Counted from the stretch's first letter, positions 1 through 8,418 are shown. The stretch is DNA of 64,000 nucleotides from Chryseobacterium lactis (GCF_003815875.1 NZ_CP033924.1:620001-684000), one strand, 5' to 3'. The notes: generated from the letters alone by a model not told the origin. Made by a program: numbers and translations.

Positions 1-1542
1 TTAATTCAACGAAAAGAACTTTTAAAAGAGGCATTGGTTGAAACTGATGTTATCAAATATTGCGACCATATTTCTGAAAAAGGCATTGATTTTTTTAAAC
101 AAATGAAAAAAATGAAGCTGGAAGGAATGATTGCCAAGCGAGCCGACAGTGTATATGTAGAAAACCACAGAACCAGTGACTGGCTTAAAATTAAATTCAA
201 CAACACCGACGAAGCCATTATCTGTGGATTCACCGAACCACGAGGTTCACGACAAAGTTTCGGAGCCTTAATTTTAGGGAAATATATTGATGGGCAACTA
301 ACTTATTGCGGACATACCGGAACTGGATTCAATAACAGCTCATTGAAGGAACTTTATGAAAAATTTCATAAGCTCATTGTGAAAACTTCCCCTTTTGAAA
401 CAATTCCCAAAACCAATATGCCTGTAACCTGGATTAAACCGGAACTGGTTTGTGAAATCAAATATTCAGAGATTACCAAAGATGGCATCTACAGACACCC
501 TGTCTTTGTTGCTATTCGGGAAGATAAAGAACCTGATGAAATAAAGGATTCCGGCCACAATACACTCACCGAAAAATCTAAAGATATGAAAGCCAAAACT
601 TCATCAAAAAAAACAGAAACTCATGAAAAAGAAAATGAGATCACATTAAACCAACATAAGGTAAAACTCACCAATCAGGATAAAATCTATTTTCCGAAAG
701 ACGGTATTAGCAAGGGTGATGTGATAGACTACTATCAATCGGTTGCAACCTATATCCTACCCTATCTGAAAAATCGGCCGCTATCTCTCAATCGTTTCCC
801 TAATGGTATTGAAGAACAAGGTTTTTACCAGAAAGATGCGGGAGAGCATATTCCGGAATGGATCAAAACAACACAGGTGTATTCTGAATCTAATGATAAA
901 TACATCGACTATATTTACTGCAATGATAAAGCAACGTTAGCATATCTGAACAATCTGGGATGTATTGACCTTAATCCCTGGAACAGTTCGTTACCAGATC
1001 TGGATCATCCAGATTATTTGGTTTTAGATCTGGATCCGTCGAAAAAAAATAGTTTTGACGACGTTATTGAAACGGCTCTTCAGGTAAATGAGATTTTAAC
1101 CTCAATTAAAATAAAAGGATATTGCAAGACTTCCGGAAGTACAGGAATCCACATTTACATTCCGATGGGTGGAAAATATGATTTTGACCAGGTGAAAGAT
1201 TTTGCACATATCCTCATGAAACAGGTGAATGAAAAGCTTCCAAAGATTACTACACTGGAAAGAAGTTTACAAAAGAGAGATTCTAATAAAATCTACCTGG
1301 ACTACCTTCAAAACAGAACGGGACAGACTTTAGCCAGTGCTTATAGTCTAAGACCAAAAGAAGGTGCTTCAGTATCCATGCCTTTGGATTGGAATGAACT
1401 TAAACCGGGAATAAAACCAACAGATTTTAATATTCATAACAGTCTGGAAAGGATTAAAGAGAAAGGAGATTTGTTTAAACCGGTTCTGGGTAAGGGAATA
1501 GATATGATGAAGGCACTGGAATTCCTGCAGAATATTGATTAA
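1..1542 (+). CDS. ligD: DNA ligase D (LigD), ligase and polymerase domains, 5' end outside window
   Basis: This is the C-terminal 513 residues of an ATP-dependent DNA ligase D of the bacterial non-homologous end-joining pathway; the frame is open to base 1, so the gene starts upstream. Counting from base 1, the end of the ligase catalytic core is seen in LEGMIAKR (about residues 40-47, ligase motif IV) and DWLKIKF (about 60-66, motif V), followed by the OB-fold part. A Lys/Glu-rich linker (about 185-220) leads to a LigD-type primase/polymerase domain with the DLDPS metal-site motif. The ligase-then-polymerase order matches the Pseudomonas-type LigD arrangement. A phosphoesterase domain would be expected upstream and cannot be checked. 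No ku gene is in the window. Confidence 0.93.
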   Translation, partial: LIQRKELLKEALVETDVIKYCDHISEKGIDFFKQMKKMKLEGMIAKRADSVYVENHRTSDWLKIKFNNTDEAIICGFTEPRGSRQSFGALILGKYIDGQLTYCGHTGTGFNNSSLKELYEKFHKLIVKTSPFETIPKTNMPVTWIKPELVCEIKYSEITKDGIYRHPVFVAIREDKEPDEIKDSGHNTLTEKSKDMKAKTSSKKTETHEKENEITLNQHKVKLTNQDKIYFPKDGISKGDVIDYYQSVATYILPYLKNRPLSLNRFPNGIEEQGFYQKDAGEHIPEWIKTTQVYSESNDKYIDYIYCNDKATLAYLNNLGCIDLNPWNSSLPDLDHPDYLVLDLDPSKKNSFDDVIETALQVNEILTSIKIKGYCKTSGSTGIHIYIPMGGKYDFDQVKDFAHILMKQVNEKLPKITTLERSLQKRDSNKIYLDYLQNRTGQTLASAYSLRPKEGASVSMPLDWNELKPGIKPTDFNIHNSLERIKEKGDLFKPVLGKGIDMMKALEFLQNID

Positions 1543-1580
1543 TTTTTATATTTTAGCAGGAAAACTACCACTATTAACCC

Positions 1581-2123
1581 ATGGATGAAACAATCAAATT
1601 AGAAGTACTCTTTGATGAAAATTTAGAGCGGGAAAATCAAAAATTCTTCTTTCATTATGTTTGGAAAAAGCATTTCACTCAATTAAAAAAATCTCTTTTT
1701 TTTGGACTATTAATACTAATTATAGGATTTATACCACTTAAAGGATTTGATGAAAGCCCAATTCCCTATATCTTTAGATATATTGGATTTCTGTATCTCG
1801 GATATGTATACTTACTTATAAATCAATATATTAAATCTAAGAAACAAAACGATCAGTTAATTGAAAATCTCATTAGTGATTTTAAACAGAAAAGTGAAAT
1901 TCATAACCTAATATTTCTCAATAAAGAGGATATTACAGTTCAGACTCCGTTTAGTACCATTGGCTCTATTTGGGATAGAACCAATTATAGAATAGTTGAG
2001 AAGTATCTCATTTTAGAAATTTCAAACAACTTAAATTTTATCTTTACTAAAGCCGAGTTTAAAGAGAGTAATTATGAAACTTTACTTGACTTTCTACAAC
2101 AATATTCTAAAAAAGGAAATTAA
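1581..2123 (+). CDS. YcxB-like membrane protein
   Basis: A 180-residue protein with two predicted transmembrane segments (about 38-55 and 63-82) and a soluble C-terminal part (about 95-178) rich in alternating hydrophobic and polar residues, as in YcxB-like proteins. The family has no defined biochemical role. It starts at an ATG 38 bases after the ligD stop and ends before a strong hairpin terminator, so it is either the last gene of the ligD transcript or a single gene. The family call rests on overall layout (short N-terminus, membrane hairpin, beta-rich tail) and is moderate. Confidence 0.7.
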   Translation: MDETIKLEVLFDENLERENQKFFFHYVWKKHFTQLKKSLFFGLLILIIGFIPLKGFDESPIPYIFRYIGFLYLGYVYLLINQYIKSKKQNDQLIENLISDFKQKSEIHNLIFLNKEDITVQTPFSTIGSIWDRTNYRIVEKYLILEISNNLNFIFTKAEFKESNYETLLDFLQQYSKKGN

Positions 2124-2160
2124 TGATATTTCTTTCGTTGTACAGTAGAATCTCAAAATG

Positions 2161-2198
2161 AAAAACCTCCTGCATTATTCTGTTGCAGGAGGTTTTTT
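2161..2198. terminator. Bidirectional Rho-independent terminator
   Basis: A 14-bp stem (AAAAACCTCCTGCA with its complement) and a 9-nt loop, with T-runs on both strands. It lies between the convergent YcxB-like gene and the mscS-family gene and can serve both. Confidence 0.9.
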
Positions 2199-2218
2199 AT
2201 TATCATTTTCAAATACAA

Positions 2219-3064
2219 TTATTGATTGTAGACATGAATATCTCTTTGTGGAAACGGAATTCCGATTCCTGCTTTATCCAACGCTTCTTTACAGCTGATG
2301 ATCAACTCTTCATTCATTGCCCAGTAGTTTTCTGTAGAAGAGCTTACTCTTATTGACAGATTTACAGCGCTGTCCCCAAGCTCAGTCACGACGACTTGTG
2401 GAGCCGGCACTGTAAGGGCATATTGATTATTTTTAATCACATCCATCAAAAGATCTTTGGTTTGTCTAAGGTCAGCATCGTAAGCAACTCCGATATCCAA
2501 CGCTGTTCTTCTGGTACCTAATTGGGTGAAATTCGTAATACTATTGTTTGAAACGACTCCATTCGGAATAACTACTAATTGATTTTGAGGAGTAATTAAT
2601 TTGGTATGAAAGATATCAATCGCCTGCACTGTTCCTGATACTCCGGAATTGGTAGAGATAAAGTCTCCGATTTTAAATGGTTTTAGTAGTAAAATAAGGA
2701 TTCCACCGGCAAAATTCGTTAGTGACCCCTGTAATGCCAAACCTACGGCAAGACCTGCTGCACCAATCATCGCAACAAATGCTGACGTTTGCACTCCCAA
2801 CTGAGTAACTACCACAATAAAAAGCAGAATATTAAGCCCCCAGTTGATAATATTTAAAAGGAAAAGCTGTAACGAAGCTTCCATATTACGTTTCTTAAAG
2901 GCTTTTGCAACAAGCTTTTTAATCATTCTTATCATCCATGAACCTATCAGATAGATCAATACCGCCGAAATAACTGCCGTAAAAATTCTCGGAGCCCATG
3001 CTATTGCTGAAGATATTAAAGTATCCCAATGTTGTTGAATGTTGTTCAATTCCAGATTGTCCAT
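2219..3064 (-). CDS. Mechanosensitive ion channel, MscS family
   Basis: A 281-residue small-conductance mechanosensitive channel protein of the inner membrane that would release solutes on hypo-osmotic shock. Three hydrophobic segments occupy the N-terminal half; the third is the Gly/Ala-rich pore helix (AAGLAVGLALQGSL), followed by the MscS beta domain (KPFKIGDF) and the alpha/beta C-terminal domain. The start at MDNLELNN is preferred because it is preceded by an A-rich stretch of the kind used as a ribosome site in Flavobacteriia. An in-frame ATG at 3115 would add 17 polar residues not typical of the family. It is monocistronic. Confidence 0.92.
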   Translation of the reverse strand: MDNLELNNIQQHWDTLISSAIAWAPRIFTAVISAVLIYLIGSWMIRMIKKLVAKAFKKRNMEASLQLFLLNIINWGLNILLFIVVVTQLGVQTSAFVAMIGAAGLAVGLALQGSLTNFAGGILILLLKPFKIGDFISTNSGVSGTVQAIDIFHTKLITPQNQLVVIPNGVVSNNSITNFTQLGTRRTALDIGVAYDADLRQTKDLLMDVIKNNQYALTVPAPQVVVTELGDSAVNLSIRVSSSTENYWAMNEELIISCKEALDKAGIGIPFPQRDIHVYNQ

Positions 3065-3425
3065 TTTTTTTCTACTATTTAAATGTTTATATATTAAATA
3101 TTTATCGTTCTTCATGAATGGTAAGCGAAATACTGAAATTGAGTAGAAATAAGATCTGCAGACAAAATAAACAAAGCCTTACCCATTGTAGAGGTAAAGT
3201 AAATGTTTTATACATGAAAAAGATGGATAACAGAACGGAATGATTCTGCTTTACTCAATGATCATTTCAGAATTACCTCTTACCGGAAGAAATAAATTCG
3301 GTTCTTCTTATTACAAAAAAGGTACCGAACTTTAATTTCGATAGGATTTATCTTTCCATAAAACGGACAATTAGATATTTAAAACAGAAATAATTTTGCA
3401 AAAAATCTTAATTCAACGAAAAATA
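3065..3425. other. Intergenic region, no gene seen
   Basis: About 360 bases between the mscS-family gene and the SDR gene, both leftward. It must hold the mscS promoter and the 3' end of the SDR transcript, but no clear TANNTTTG element, strong terminator or plausible small ORF was found. A weak inverted repeat (TTCGGT at 3297 with ACCGAA at 3323) has a 20-nt loop and no T-run. Confidence 0.5.
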
Positions 3426-4160
3426 TTACGGAAGCTTCGCCGCCAGACTTTCAGGTAAAAGTCTCAGAATATGGTAAATTATTTTCCATTTAAAATCGGG
3501 AACGATAGTAAAAGAATTTCCGGCGTTTACGATATATTTCGCAACGTAGTCCGGTTCCATAATCAATGATTCATTAAGTTCTAATCCTTCATTGATTTTT
3601 GTTCTGATATATCCGATGACCAGAGCATTTACAATTATTTTTCTTGACGATAACTCTTGTCTTAATCCTGCAAGATATTGGGTAAAAGCAGCTTTGGTAC
3701 TTCCATAGACAAAATTACTTTTCCTTCCTCTGACACCTGATAAGGAAGAAAGACCAATAATTCTTTCCAGGTTTTTATTGCTTTCATCCATTGCAATAAT
3801 ATTAAGAATGGAAACACCTCCCATATAATTCACTTCCATCATTTGTTTAGCTCCTTTGAAATCAGTTAGTGCTTTTTGATTATCCACCAAAAAACCGGCA
3901 GCGTAGACTACAATATGAGGTTTTACGGGAAGATCATAGTAAAATTTCTGATGAGAGCCAAAATCTGCAGCATCAAAATACAAAACGTTTACTTTTTCTG
4001 GATTTAAATGCTGAGCTGTGATAAAATCTTGTAGGGATTTTGTATTTCTGGATGCAGCCATTACAGAAAAGCCTTTTTCAAGGTATTGGATTATGCACTG
4101 TTTTGCGACATCAGAATTAGCTCCTAAAATGAGAACAGTTTTACTTGTGTTTTGATTCAT
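3426..4160 (-). CDS. SDR family NAD(P)-dependent oxidoreductase
   Basis: A 244-residue short-chain dehydrogenase/reductase. The Rossmann nucleotide-binding motif is the GANSDVA variant at residues 13-19, an active-site Ser lies in LSSLSG, and the catalytic YxxxK is YGSTK at about 151. The GANSD variant and the C-terminal sequence after the core resemble SDRs such as DprE2-like epimerase subunits and polysaccharide-locus reductases. No DprE1-like oxidase is adjacent, so the substrate is unknown. A -7 promoter element ends only 5 bases before the ATG, suggesting a leaderless transcript. Confidence 0.88.
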   Translation of the reverse strand: MNQNTSKTVLILGANSDVAKQCIIQYLEKGFSVMAASRNTKSLQDFITAQHLNPEKVNVLYFDAADFGSHQKFYYDLPVKPHIVVYAAGFLVDNQKALTDFKGAKQMMEVNYMGGVSILNIIAMDESNKNLERIIGLSSLSGVRGRKSNFVYGSTKAAFTQYLAGLRQELSSRKIIVNALVIGYIRTKINEGLELNESLIMEPDYVAKYIVNAGNSFTIVPDFKWKIIYHILRLLPESLAAKLP

Positions 4161-4164
4161 GGGA

Positions 4165-4172
4165 CAAAGATA
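4165..4172 (-). promoter_or_regulatory. Bacteroidota -7 element (TATCTTTG) for the SDR gene
   Basis: TATCTTTG on the minus strand matches TANNTTTG. Its G is 5 bases before the ATG codon at 4160, so initiation about 6-7 bases downstream would fall at or next to the A of the ATG. No good -33 TTTG was found. Confidence 0.55.
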
Positions 4173-4297
4173 ATTTTTATTAAGGACTCATTACCTGAAT
4201 ATTTTCAGAGTTCATTATACTTTTGCCTTGAAGCAAAGTATGCAAAAGTTCAAGCCTGGAATCATTTTCTAAAAATATTCTTTTTAGAAAAAAGGTA

Positions 4298-4339
4298 TAA
4301 AAAAGTTGCGGCGGGTGAACTTCGTTCACCCGCCGCAAC
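4298..4339 (-). terminator. Strong GC-rich terminator of the nusB-DUF1573-yajC operon
   Basis: A perfect 16-bp stem (GTTGCGGCGGGTGAAC with its complement, loop of 3) followed on the minus strand by TTTTTTA. It is very GC-rich for this genome. It sits just downstream of yajC and ends the leftward operon before the SDR gene. Confidence 0.9.
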
Positions 4340-4358
4340 TCAATATTTTCAGACTGAA

Positions 4359-4712
4359 TTATTTTTTTTCTTCAGTTTCTGTTTCTTTTTTATCAGCAGT
4401 TTTTGCTTTATCTCCAAAACGCGATTCTGTCATTTCTCTGGAAATCGCTGCTTTTTCGAACTTCAGTTTTCCTGATAATGTTTCAATTACAAAACCGTCA
4501 TCCTGAACCTGAGCAATTCTTCCGTGAAGACCTGATGTAAGAACTACTCTGGTTCCTACTTTAAGGTTTTCCTGGAAATTCTTTTCCTGCTTTTGTTTTC
4601 TCATCTGAGGTCTTATCATCAGGAAATAAAAACCTACAAACATTACTCCCATCATGATCAGCATCATGGATGAAGATCCTCCTGGTTGTGCCTGTAAAAA
4701 TAGTGTCAACAT
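4359..4712 (-). CDS. yajC: Preprotein translocase subunit YajC
   Basis: A 117-residue YajC protein, the small inner-membrane subunit associated with SecDF that assists Sec-dependent export. A single transmembrane helix (about 15-34) is followed by the typical IRPQMRKQK stretch and the soluble beta domain with VVLTSGLHGRIAQV, then a charged Lys/Glu tail. Length is normal for the family. It is the last gene of a leftward operon behind nusB and the DUF1573 lipoprotein (10 bases apart) and is followed by a strong terminator. Confidence 0.96.
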   Translation of the reverse strand: MLTLFLQAQPGGSSSMMLIMMGVMFVGFYFLMIRPQMRKQKQEKNFQENLKVGTRVVLTSGLHGRIAQVQDDGFVIETLSGKLKFEKAAISREMTESRFGDKAKTADKKETETEEKK

Positions 4713-4722
4713 ATTTTTAAAA

Positions 4723-5232
4723 TTATGGTTGAATGTTCGCCGTGAACGTTAATTTAATTGGAGCTTTCTCTACGTTTGCAAAAACATCAGCATACTTCTG
4801 AACGTTTCCATCGAAGTTGCTTGAGTCAAAGTGTAGCGTAATTTTTCCTTTTTTACCCGGCATGATTGGCTCTTTTGTAAAATCAGGAGCCGTACATCCG
4901 CATCCTGGCTTAACTTCAGAAATCACCAATGGATTTTTTCCGGTGTTCGTTACTTCATAAACGTGTTGTACTTTATCTCCTTTTTTGATTTTTCCAAAAT
5001 CGAAGTTGCTTTCAGATAAAGCAATAGAAGTAGATGGTTCGTTAGAAGTTGGTGCAGCAGCAGTTTCAGCCGGAGCAGGTGTCGCTGTAGAATCAGCCAT
5101 TACAGGAGCTCCTGCAGCTGTAGAATCTGTAGCTACAACTTCAGCGCTTTGAGTTTCTTTGTTTTCTTTTTTACATGAAACTAAACCAAAGCCTATGATA
5201 GATAAGGCGATAATTGATAACGTCTTTTTCAT
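4723..5232 (-). CDS. DUF1573 domain-containing lipoprotein
   Basis: A 169-residue predicted lipoprotein. A hydrophobic signal ends in a lipobox at VSC (Cys about 20), then comes a long Ala/Thr/Pro-rich linker (about 28-68) and a DUF1573 domain (about 72-168) with FDFGKIKKGD and the conserved PGCGCTAPDF cysteine motif. DUF1573 is an Ig-like fold common in Bacteroidota envelopes; its molecular role is unknown. It lies one base after nusB and 10 bases before yajC, a linkage often seen in Flavobacteriia, so it is co-transcribed with them. Confidence 0.9.
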   Translation of the reverse strand: MKKTLSIIALSIIGFGLVSCKKENKETQSAEVVATDSTAAGAPVMADSTATPAPAETAAAPTSNEPSTSIALSESNFDFGKIKKGDKVQHVYEVTNTGKNPLVISEVKPGCGCTAPDFTKEPIMPGKKGKITLHFDSSNFDGNVQKYADVFANVEKAPIKLTFTANIQP

Positions 5233-5233
5233 T

Positions 5234-6139
5234 TTATATTCTATTTTGATCTTTACAATATTTATCTAAAATACCATTAATGAAGATATTTGAACGGTCT
5301 GTAGCAAATACTTTTGCAATTTCAATATATTCATTAATAATAACTCTTGAAGGCGTGAAGGCAAAATTATCCAGTTCTGCAATCGCAGTAGCCAAAATAA
5401 CTTTATCCATTAAAGAAATTCTTTCCAGATCCCAGTTTTCCAGTCTTTCTTCTAATTTCTTTTCGTTGTTTTCCCAATTGTTTAAGGTATCTCTCAATAA
5501 TTTACCCGCGAAAGTTTTATCTTCTTCATCTTTAATCATTTTAATTAAAGTTCTGCTTTCTTCATCTTCTCTCAGGAAACCAATTGTTTTTTGTACCATT
5601 GAGTTGGCAATGTGGATATCATCATACCATGAAAGTTCTTTATCACCCAGGTAATCATGGAAGTCTTCGTTTTCAGCAATATATCTTAAAAATAATTTAC
5701 CAATAAATTTCTGATCTTCTTCAAAAGAATAGCCTTCTTCTTTCATGAAATCCTGATAACGTTTTCCTGCAGTGATTCTCTGGAAAGTTTTCACCAATAA
5801 GTCATCATGCATATCCCATTTCAGTTGTTTATGCTGACCTGTGAAAAACAATCTTTCCGGATTTTCCTCTAATTTAAGTAATACCTGGTTATTGATGAAT
5901 TTTTGGTTAGGATTAATATCAGCATCGGTTTTAAGGTATTTATTTTTCCCGATTTCAATCTGGTTTTCTGCCAGATCTTTCAGGCCTACCAAAAAATTAA
6001 GCTGATAGATGTATAGATAATAGATTTTCTCTATACCAGAGAACATGTTTTTCTCTAAAACATCAAACTTTACAGGATTCTGATAGTAAGAATACACTGT
6101 TTGTACTACTTTTTCACGGATTTGTCGTCTTCCTAACAT
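5234..6139 (-). CDS. nusB: Transcription antitermination factor NusB, long Bacteroidota form
   Basis: A 301-residue protein whose C-terminal half (about 165-300) is a NusB domain, recognisable in LLRDTLNNWE, SLMDKVILATAIAEL and VIINEYIEIAKVFATDRSNIFINGILDK. NusB binds boxA RNA with NusE (S10) and promotes rRNA antitermination. The N-terminal half is an extension absent from the roughly 140-residue E. coli protein but usual in Bacteroidota. It heads the leftward nusB-DUF1573-yajC operon from a TATCTTTG promoter element. The start matches the typical N-terminus MLGRRQIREKVVQTVYSY. Confidence 0.95.
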   Translation of the reverse strand: MLGRRQIREKVVQTVYSYYQNPVKFDVLEKNMFSGIEKIYYLYIYQLNFLVGLKDLAENQIEIGKNKYLKTDADINPNQKFINNQVLLKLEENPERLFFTGQHKQLKWDMHDDLLVKTFQRITAGKRYQDFMKEEGYSFEEDQKFIGKLFLRYIAENEDFHDYLGDKELSWYDDIHIANSMVQKTIGFLREDEESRTLIKMIKDEEDKTFAGKLLRDTLNNWENNEKKLEERLENWDLERISLMDKVILATAIAELDNFAFTPSRVIINEYIEIAKVFATDRSNIFINGILDKYCKDQNRI

Positions 6140-6161
6140 TCAAAGAGCTTTTTTATGCCTG

Positions 6162-6169
6162 CAAAGATA
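6162..6169 (-). promoter_or_regulatory. -7 element TATCTTTG for the nusB operon
   Basis: TATCTTTG on the minus strand, 22 bases before the nusB ATG. It lies back to back with the rightward element of the ABC exporter gene about 45 bases away. No clear -33 TTTG at 19 bp. Confidence 0.6.
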
Positions 6170-6213
6170 CAAAATTTAAAATTGATGAAATTCGTAGTGT
6201 GATGACATTTTTG

Positions 6214-6221
6214 TAATTTTG
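6214..6221 (+). promoter_or_regulatory. -7 element TAATTTTG for the ABC exporter gene
   Basis: TAATTTTG matches TANNTTTG and ends 9 bases before the ATG at 6231, giving a leader of only a few bases. The upstream in-frame TTG at 6219 overlaps this element, which argues against using it as the start codon. Confidence 0.5.
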
Positions 6222-6230
6222 CAAAACTTT

Positions 6231-7892
6231 ATGAAAGCGCTAAAAACCTTAAACCCTTATTTTTGGAAACACAAAATATTATTGTTTTGGGGAGTACTAT
6301 TTATCATTGCCAGTAACTTTTTTAATATTTATAAAGTTCAGTTTGTAGGAAAATCCGTTGATGAGCTTACGAAAGGCGGAAATCTGGGCTTCAATCACCA
6401 GGTACTTATTTATGTCGCTATTATTGTCGGATGCTCGCTATTGACAGGATTCTTCACTTTTATGATGCGACAAACGATCATTGTAGCTTCCAGAAGAATT
6501 GAATATGAACTGAAAAATAAAATCTACAGACATTATCAGGATTTATCTTTAACCGATTATAAGCAGACCACCATTGGTGATTTGATGAACAGGTTAAGTG
6601 AGGATGTGGTTGCAGTAAGAATGTATCTTGGTCCCGGGGTAATGTATGTTGCCAACCTTATTGTTCTCGTTGTGATCACGGCCATTTATATGGTGAAAAC
6701 GGATGCTTCAATGACCTTATGGACCTTGTTGCCACTCCCTATTTTATCATATGCTATATATAAGGTAAGTTCGATCATTAACAGAAAGTCGAAAATCATG
6801 CAGAAAAGTCAATCTGCTATTTCCACTTTTGTACAGGACAGTTTCTCTGGAATCCGGGTGGTGAAATTTTTCGCAAGAGAAAAATATATCGAAAAGAATT
6901 ACGGAGTAAAAGTAACTGATTATCAGAATAAAGCTCTGGATCTGGCAAAAACAGAAGCCTACTTCTTTACTATTATTTTGTTTGTCATCGGATTATTAAA
7001 TGTCGCCGTTATTTTAATTGGCGGTCAAAAATATATTGCAGGAGAATTAAGCATTGGTAAAATCGCAGATTTCTTTATGTACATCAACACATTGATTTTT
7101 CCATTTTCCATGGTGGGTTGGGTAACTTCTGTTAATCAAAGAGCTGAAGCTTCCATGCAAAGGATTAATGAATTTATGGATAAGAAATCCGAGATCGTGA
7201 ATACCAACTTTGAAGATTATCCTATCAAAGGAGAAATTGAATTCAAAAATGTTTCTTACGTTTATCCTAATACCGGAATTAAAGCATTGGAGAATTTAAG
7301 CTTTAAGGTTAAAGCAGGAGAATCGCTGGCCATAATGGGTAAAACAGGAAGTGGAAAATCGACTATAGCCCTGCTTTTATGCAGACTCATCGATCCTACG
7401 GAAGGAGACATTTTGATTGATGGTAAGAATCTGAAGGAACACAATTTATACAATTACAGAAACTTCATCGGATATATTCCTCAGGAAAGCTATTTATTCT
7501 CTGATTCTATTGAAAACAACATCGGTTTTGCCATCGATCATCCGTCCCATGAAAGAGTCGTAGAATATGCACAAATTGCAGACGTCCACAAAAATATTGT
7601 TGACTTTAAAGAGCAATATAAAACACTTGTTGGTGAACGGGGGGTAATGCTTTCAGGAGGCCAGAAGCAAAGAATTTGTATTGCCAGAGCCTTAATTAAA
7701 GACCCAAATATCATTATTTTTGATGATTCGCTGTCTGCTTTAGATACCGAAACAGAGCAGAATATTCTTGAAAATATTGATAAAAAAATCAGCAACGCTA
7801 CATCCATAATTATCACACACAGAGAGTCTAGCGCTCAAAAAGCCGACCAAATCATCAACCTTACGGAAATTGCCAATTCTGTAACCGCTTAG
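6231..7892 (+). CDS. ABC transporter, fused permease and ATPase (exporter type)
   Basis: A 553-residue half-transporter of the type IV (MsbA/lipid A or multidrug) exporter class; it should dimerise in the inner membrane. Six transmembrane segments lie in the first 300 residues. The nucleotide-binding domain has Walker [10 protein letters not shown] (about 370-378), the signature LSGGQ (about 474), Walker B IIIFDDSLSALD (about 490-500) and the switch His in ITHRES. The start at the ATG at 6231 is preferred over an upstream TTG inside the promoter element. It is monocistronic and divergent from nusB; the substrate cannot be read from the sequence. Confidence 0.92.
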   Translation: MKALKTLNPYFWKHKILLFWGVLFIIASNFFNIYKVQFVGKSVDELTKGGNLGFNHQVLIYVAIIVGCSLLTGFFTFMMRQTIIVASRRIEYELKNKIYRHYQDLSLTDYKQTTIGDLMNRLSEDVVAVRMYLGPGVMYVANLIVLVVITAIYMVKTDASMTLWTLLPLPILSYAIYKVSSIINRKSKIMQKSQSAISTFVQDSFSGIRVVKFFAREKYIEKNYGVKVTDYQNKALDLAKTEAYFFTIILFVIGLLNVAVILIGGQKYIAGELSIGKIADFFMYINTLIFPFSMVGWVTSVNQRAEASMQRINEFMDKKSEIVNTNFEDYPIKGEIEFKNVSYVYPNTGIKALENLSFKVKAGESLAIMGKTGSGKSTIALLLCRLIDPTEGDILIDGKNLKEHNLYNYRNFIGYIPQESYLFSDSIENNIGFAIDHPSHERVVEYAQIADVHKNIVDFKEQYKTLVGERGVMLSGGQKQRICIARALIKDPNIIIFDDSLSALDTETEQNILENIDKKISNATSIIITHRESSAQKADQIINLTEIANSVTA

Positions 7893-7932
7893 CCGTTTCG
7901 TTCCCAATTGTTAAATAAATCATAAAAAAAAT

Positions 7933-7962
7933 TTTGTGATTAAAAGAATTCTTTTATATTTG
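7933..7962 (+). promoter_or_regulatory. Promoter of the DUF3276 gene (TTTG-N18-TATATTTG)
   Basis: A TTTG at 7933-7936, an 18-bp spacer and TATATTTG at 7955-7962, matching the Bacteroidota -33/-7 consensus. The ATG follows 29 bases downstream. Confidence 0.75.
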
Positions 7963-7991
7963 TTCTTAACAAGATTAAAAAATATCTAACA

Positions 7992-8327
7992 ATGAGTGAA
8001 TACAAGGAACGCCATGAAAATGAGATTTTCACGAAGGTGTTAAAAGCAGGGAGAAGAACTTATTTCTTTGATGTGCGCGAGACGAAAGCAGGAGATTATT
8101 ATCTTACAATCACAGAGAGTAAGAAAAATTTCGGAGAGAATGGGGAAGCTACATTCGAGAAGCATAAAATTTACCTTTATAAGGAAGATTTTAAAAGTTT
8201 TCAGGAGATGTTTAATGAGTCCACAGATTTCATCATTAATGAAAAGGGTGAGGATGTAATTTCAGAAAAACATGACAAAGACTTCAAAAGCAGATCTTTC
8301 ACGATTGATTCTGACGAAGAAGTTTAA
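7992..8327 (+). CDS. DUF3276 (PUR-alpha-like) nucleic-acid-binding protein
   Basis: A 111-residue protein matching the DUF3276/PUR family, found almost only in Bacteroidota. The body is a single PUR repeat-like beta-beta-beta-beta-alpha fold (KVLKAGRRTYFFDVRETKAGDYYLTITESKK, given here as family-typical segments around residues 15-45) and the tail is acidic. Family members bind single-stranded DNA or RNA in vitro; the physiological role is not settled. It has its own consensus promoter and its own terminator, so it is a single-gene unit and probably well expressed. Confidence 0.9.
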   Translation: MSEYKERHENEIFTKVLKAGRRTYFFDVRETKAGDYYLTITESKKNFGENGEATFEKHKIYLYKEDFKSFQEMFNESTDFIINEKGEDVISEKHDKDFKSRSFTIDSDEEV

Positions 8328-8348
8328 AAAAAGAATATCTAAAAACAC

Positions 8349-8375
8349 AAGCATCTGAAAAAGATGCTTTTTTTT
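8349..8375 (+). terminator. Terminator of the DUF3276 gene
   Basis: Stem AAGCATCT/AGATGCTT with a 5-nt loop and a run of eight or more T residues. Confidence 0.88.
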
Positions 8376-8387
8376 ATGCCTGTGAGT

Positions 8388-8418
8388 GGCTTATGGCTTA
8401 TGGCTTATGGCTTATGGC
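8388..8418. repeat. 7-bp tandem repeat (GGCTTAT) x 4.4
   Basis: Four perfect copies of GGCTTAT plus a partial GGC, lying between the DUF3276 terminator and the leftward DUF4132 terminator. It is non-coding here and may vary in copy number between strains. Confidence 0.95.

Noticed and set aside
1..16. Shared 15-mer TTAATTCAACGAAAA at base 1 and near 3410
   Set aside because: The first lies inside the ligD reading frame and the flanks differ; in AT-rich DNA this is compatible with chance.
3065..3115. Upstream ATG for the MscS-family gene at 3115
   Set aside because: The extra 17 residues are polar, not family-typical, and cover the likely ribosome-binding and promoter region.
4152..4506. Rightward ORFs of 107 and 66 codons
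   Set aside because: They run through the GC-rich terminator and antisense to yajC, with no promoter or protein-like features.
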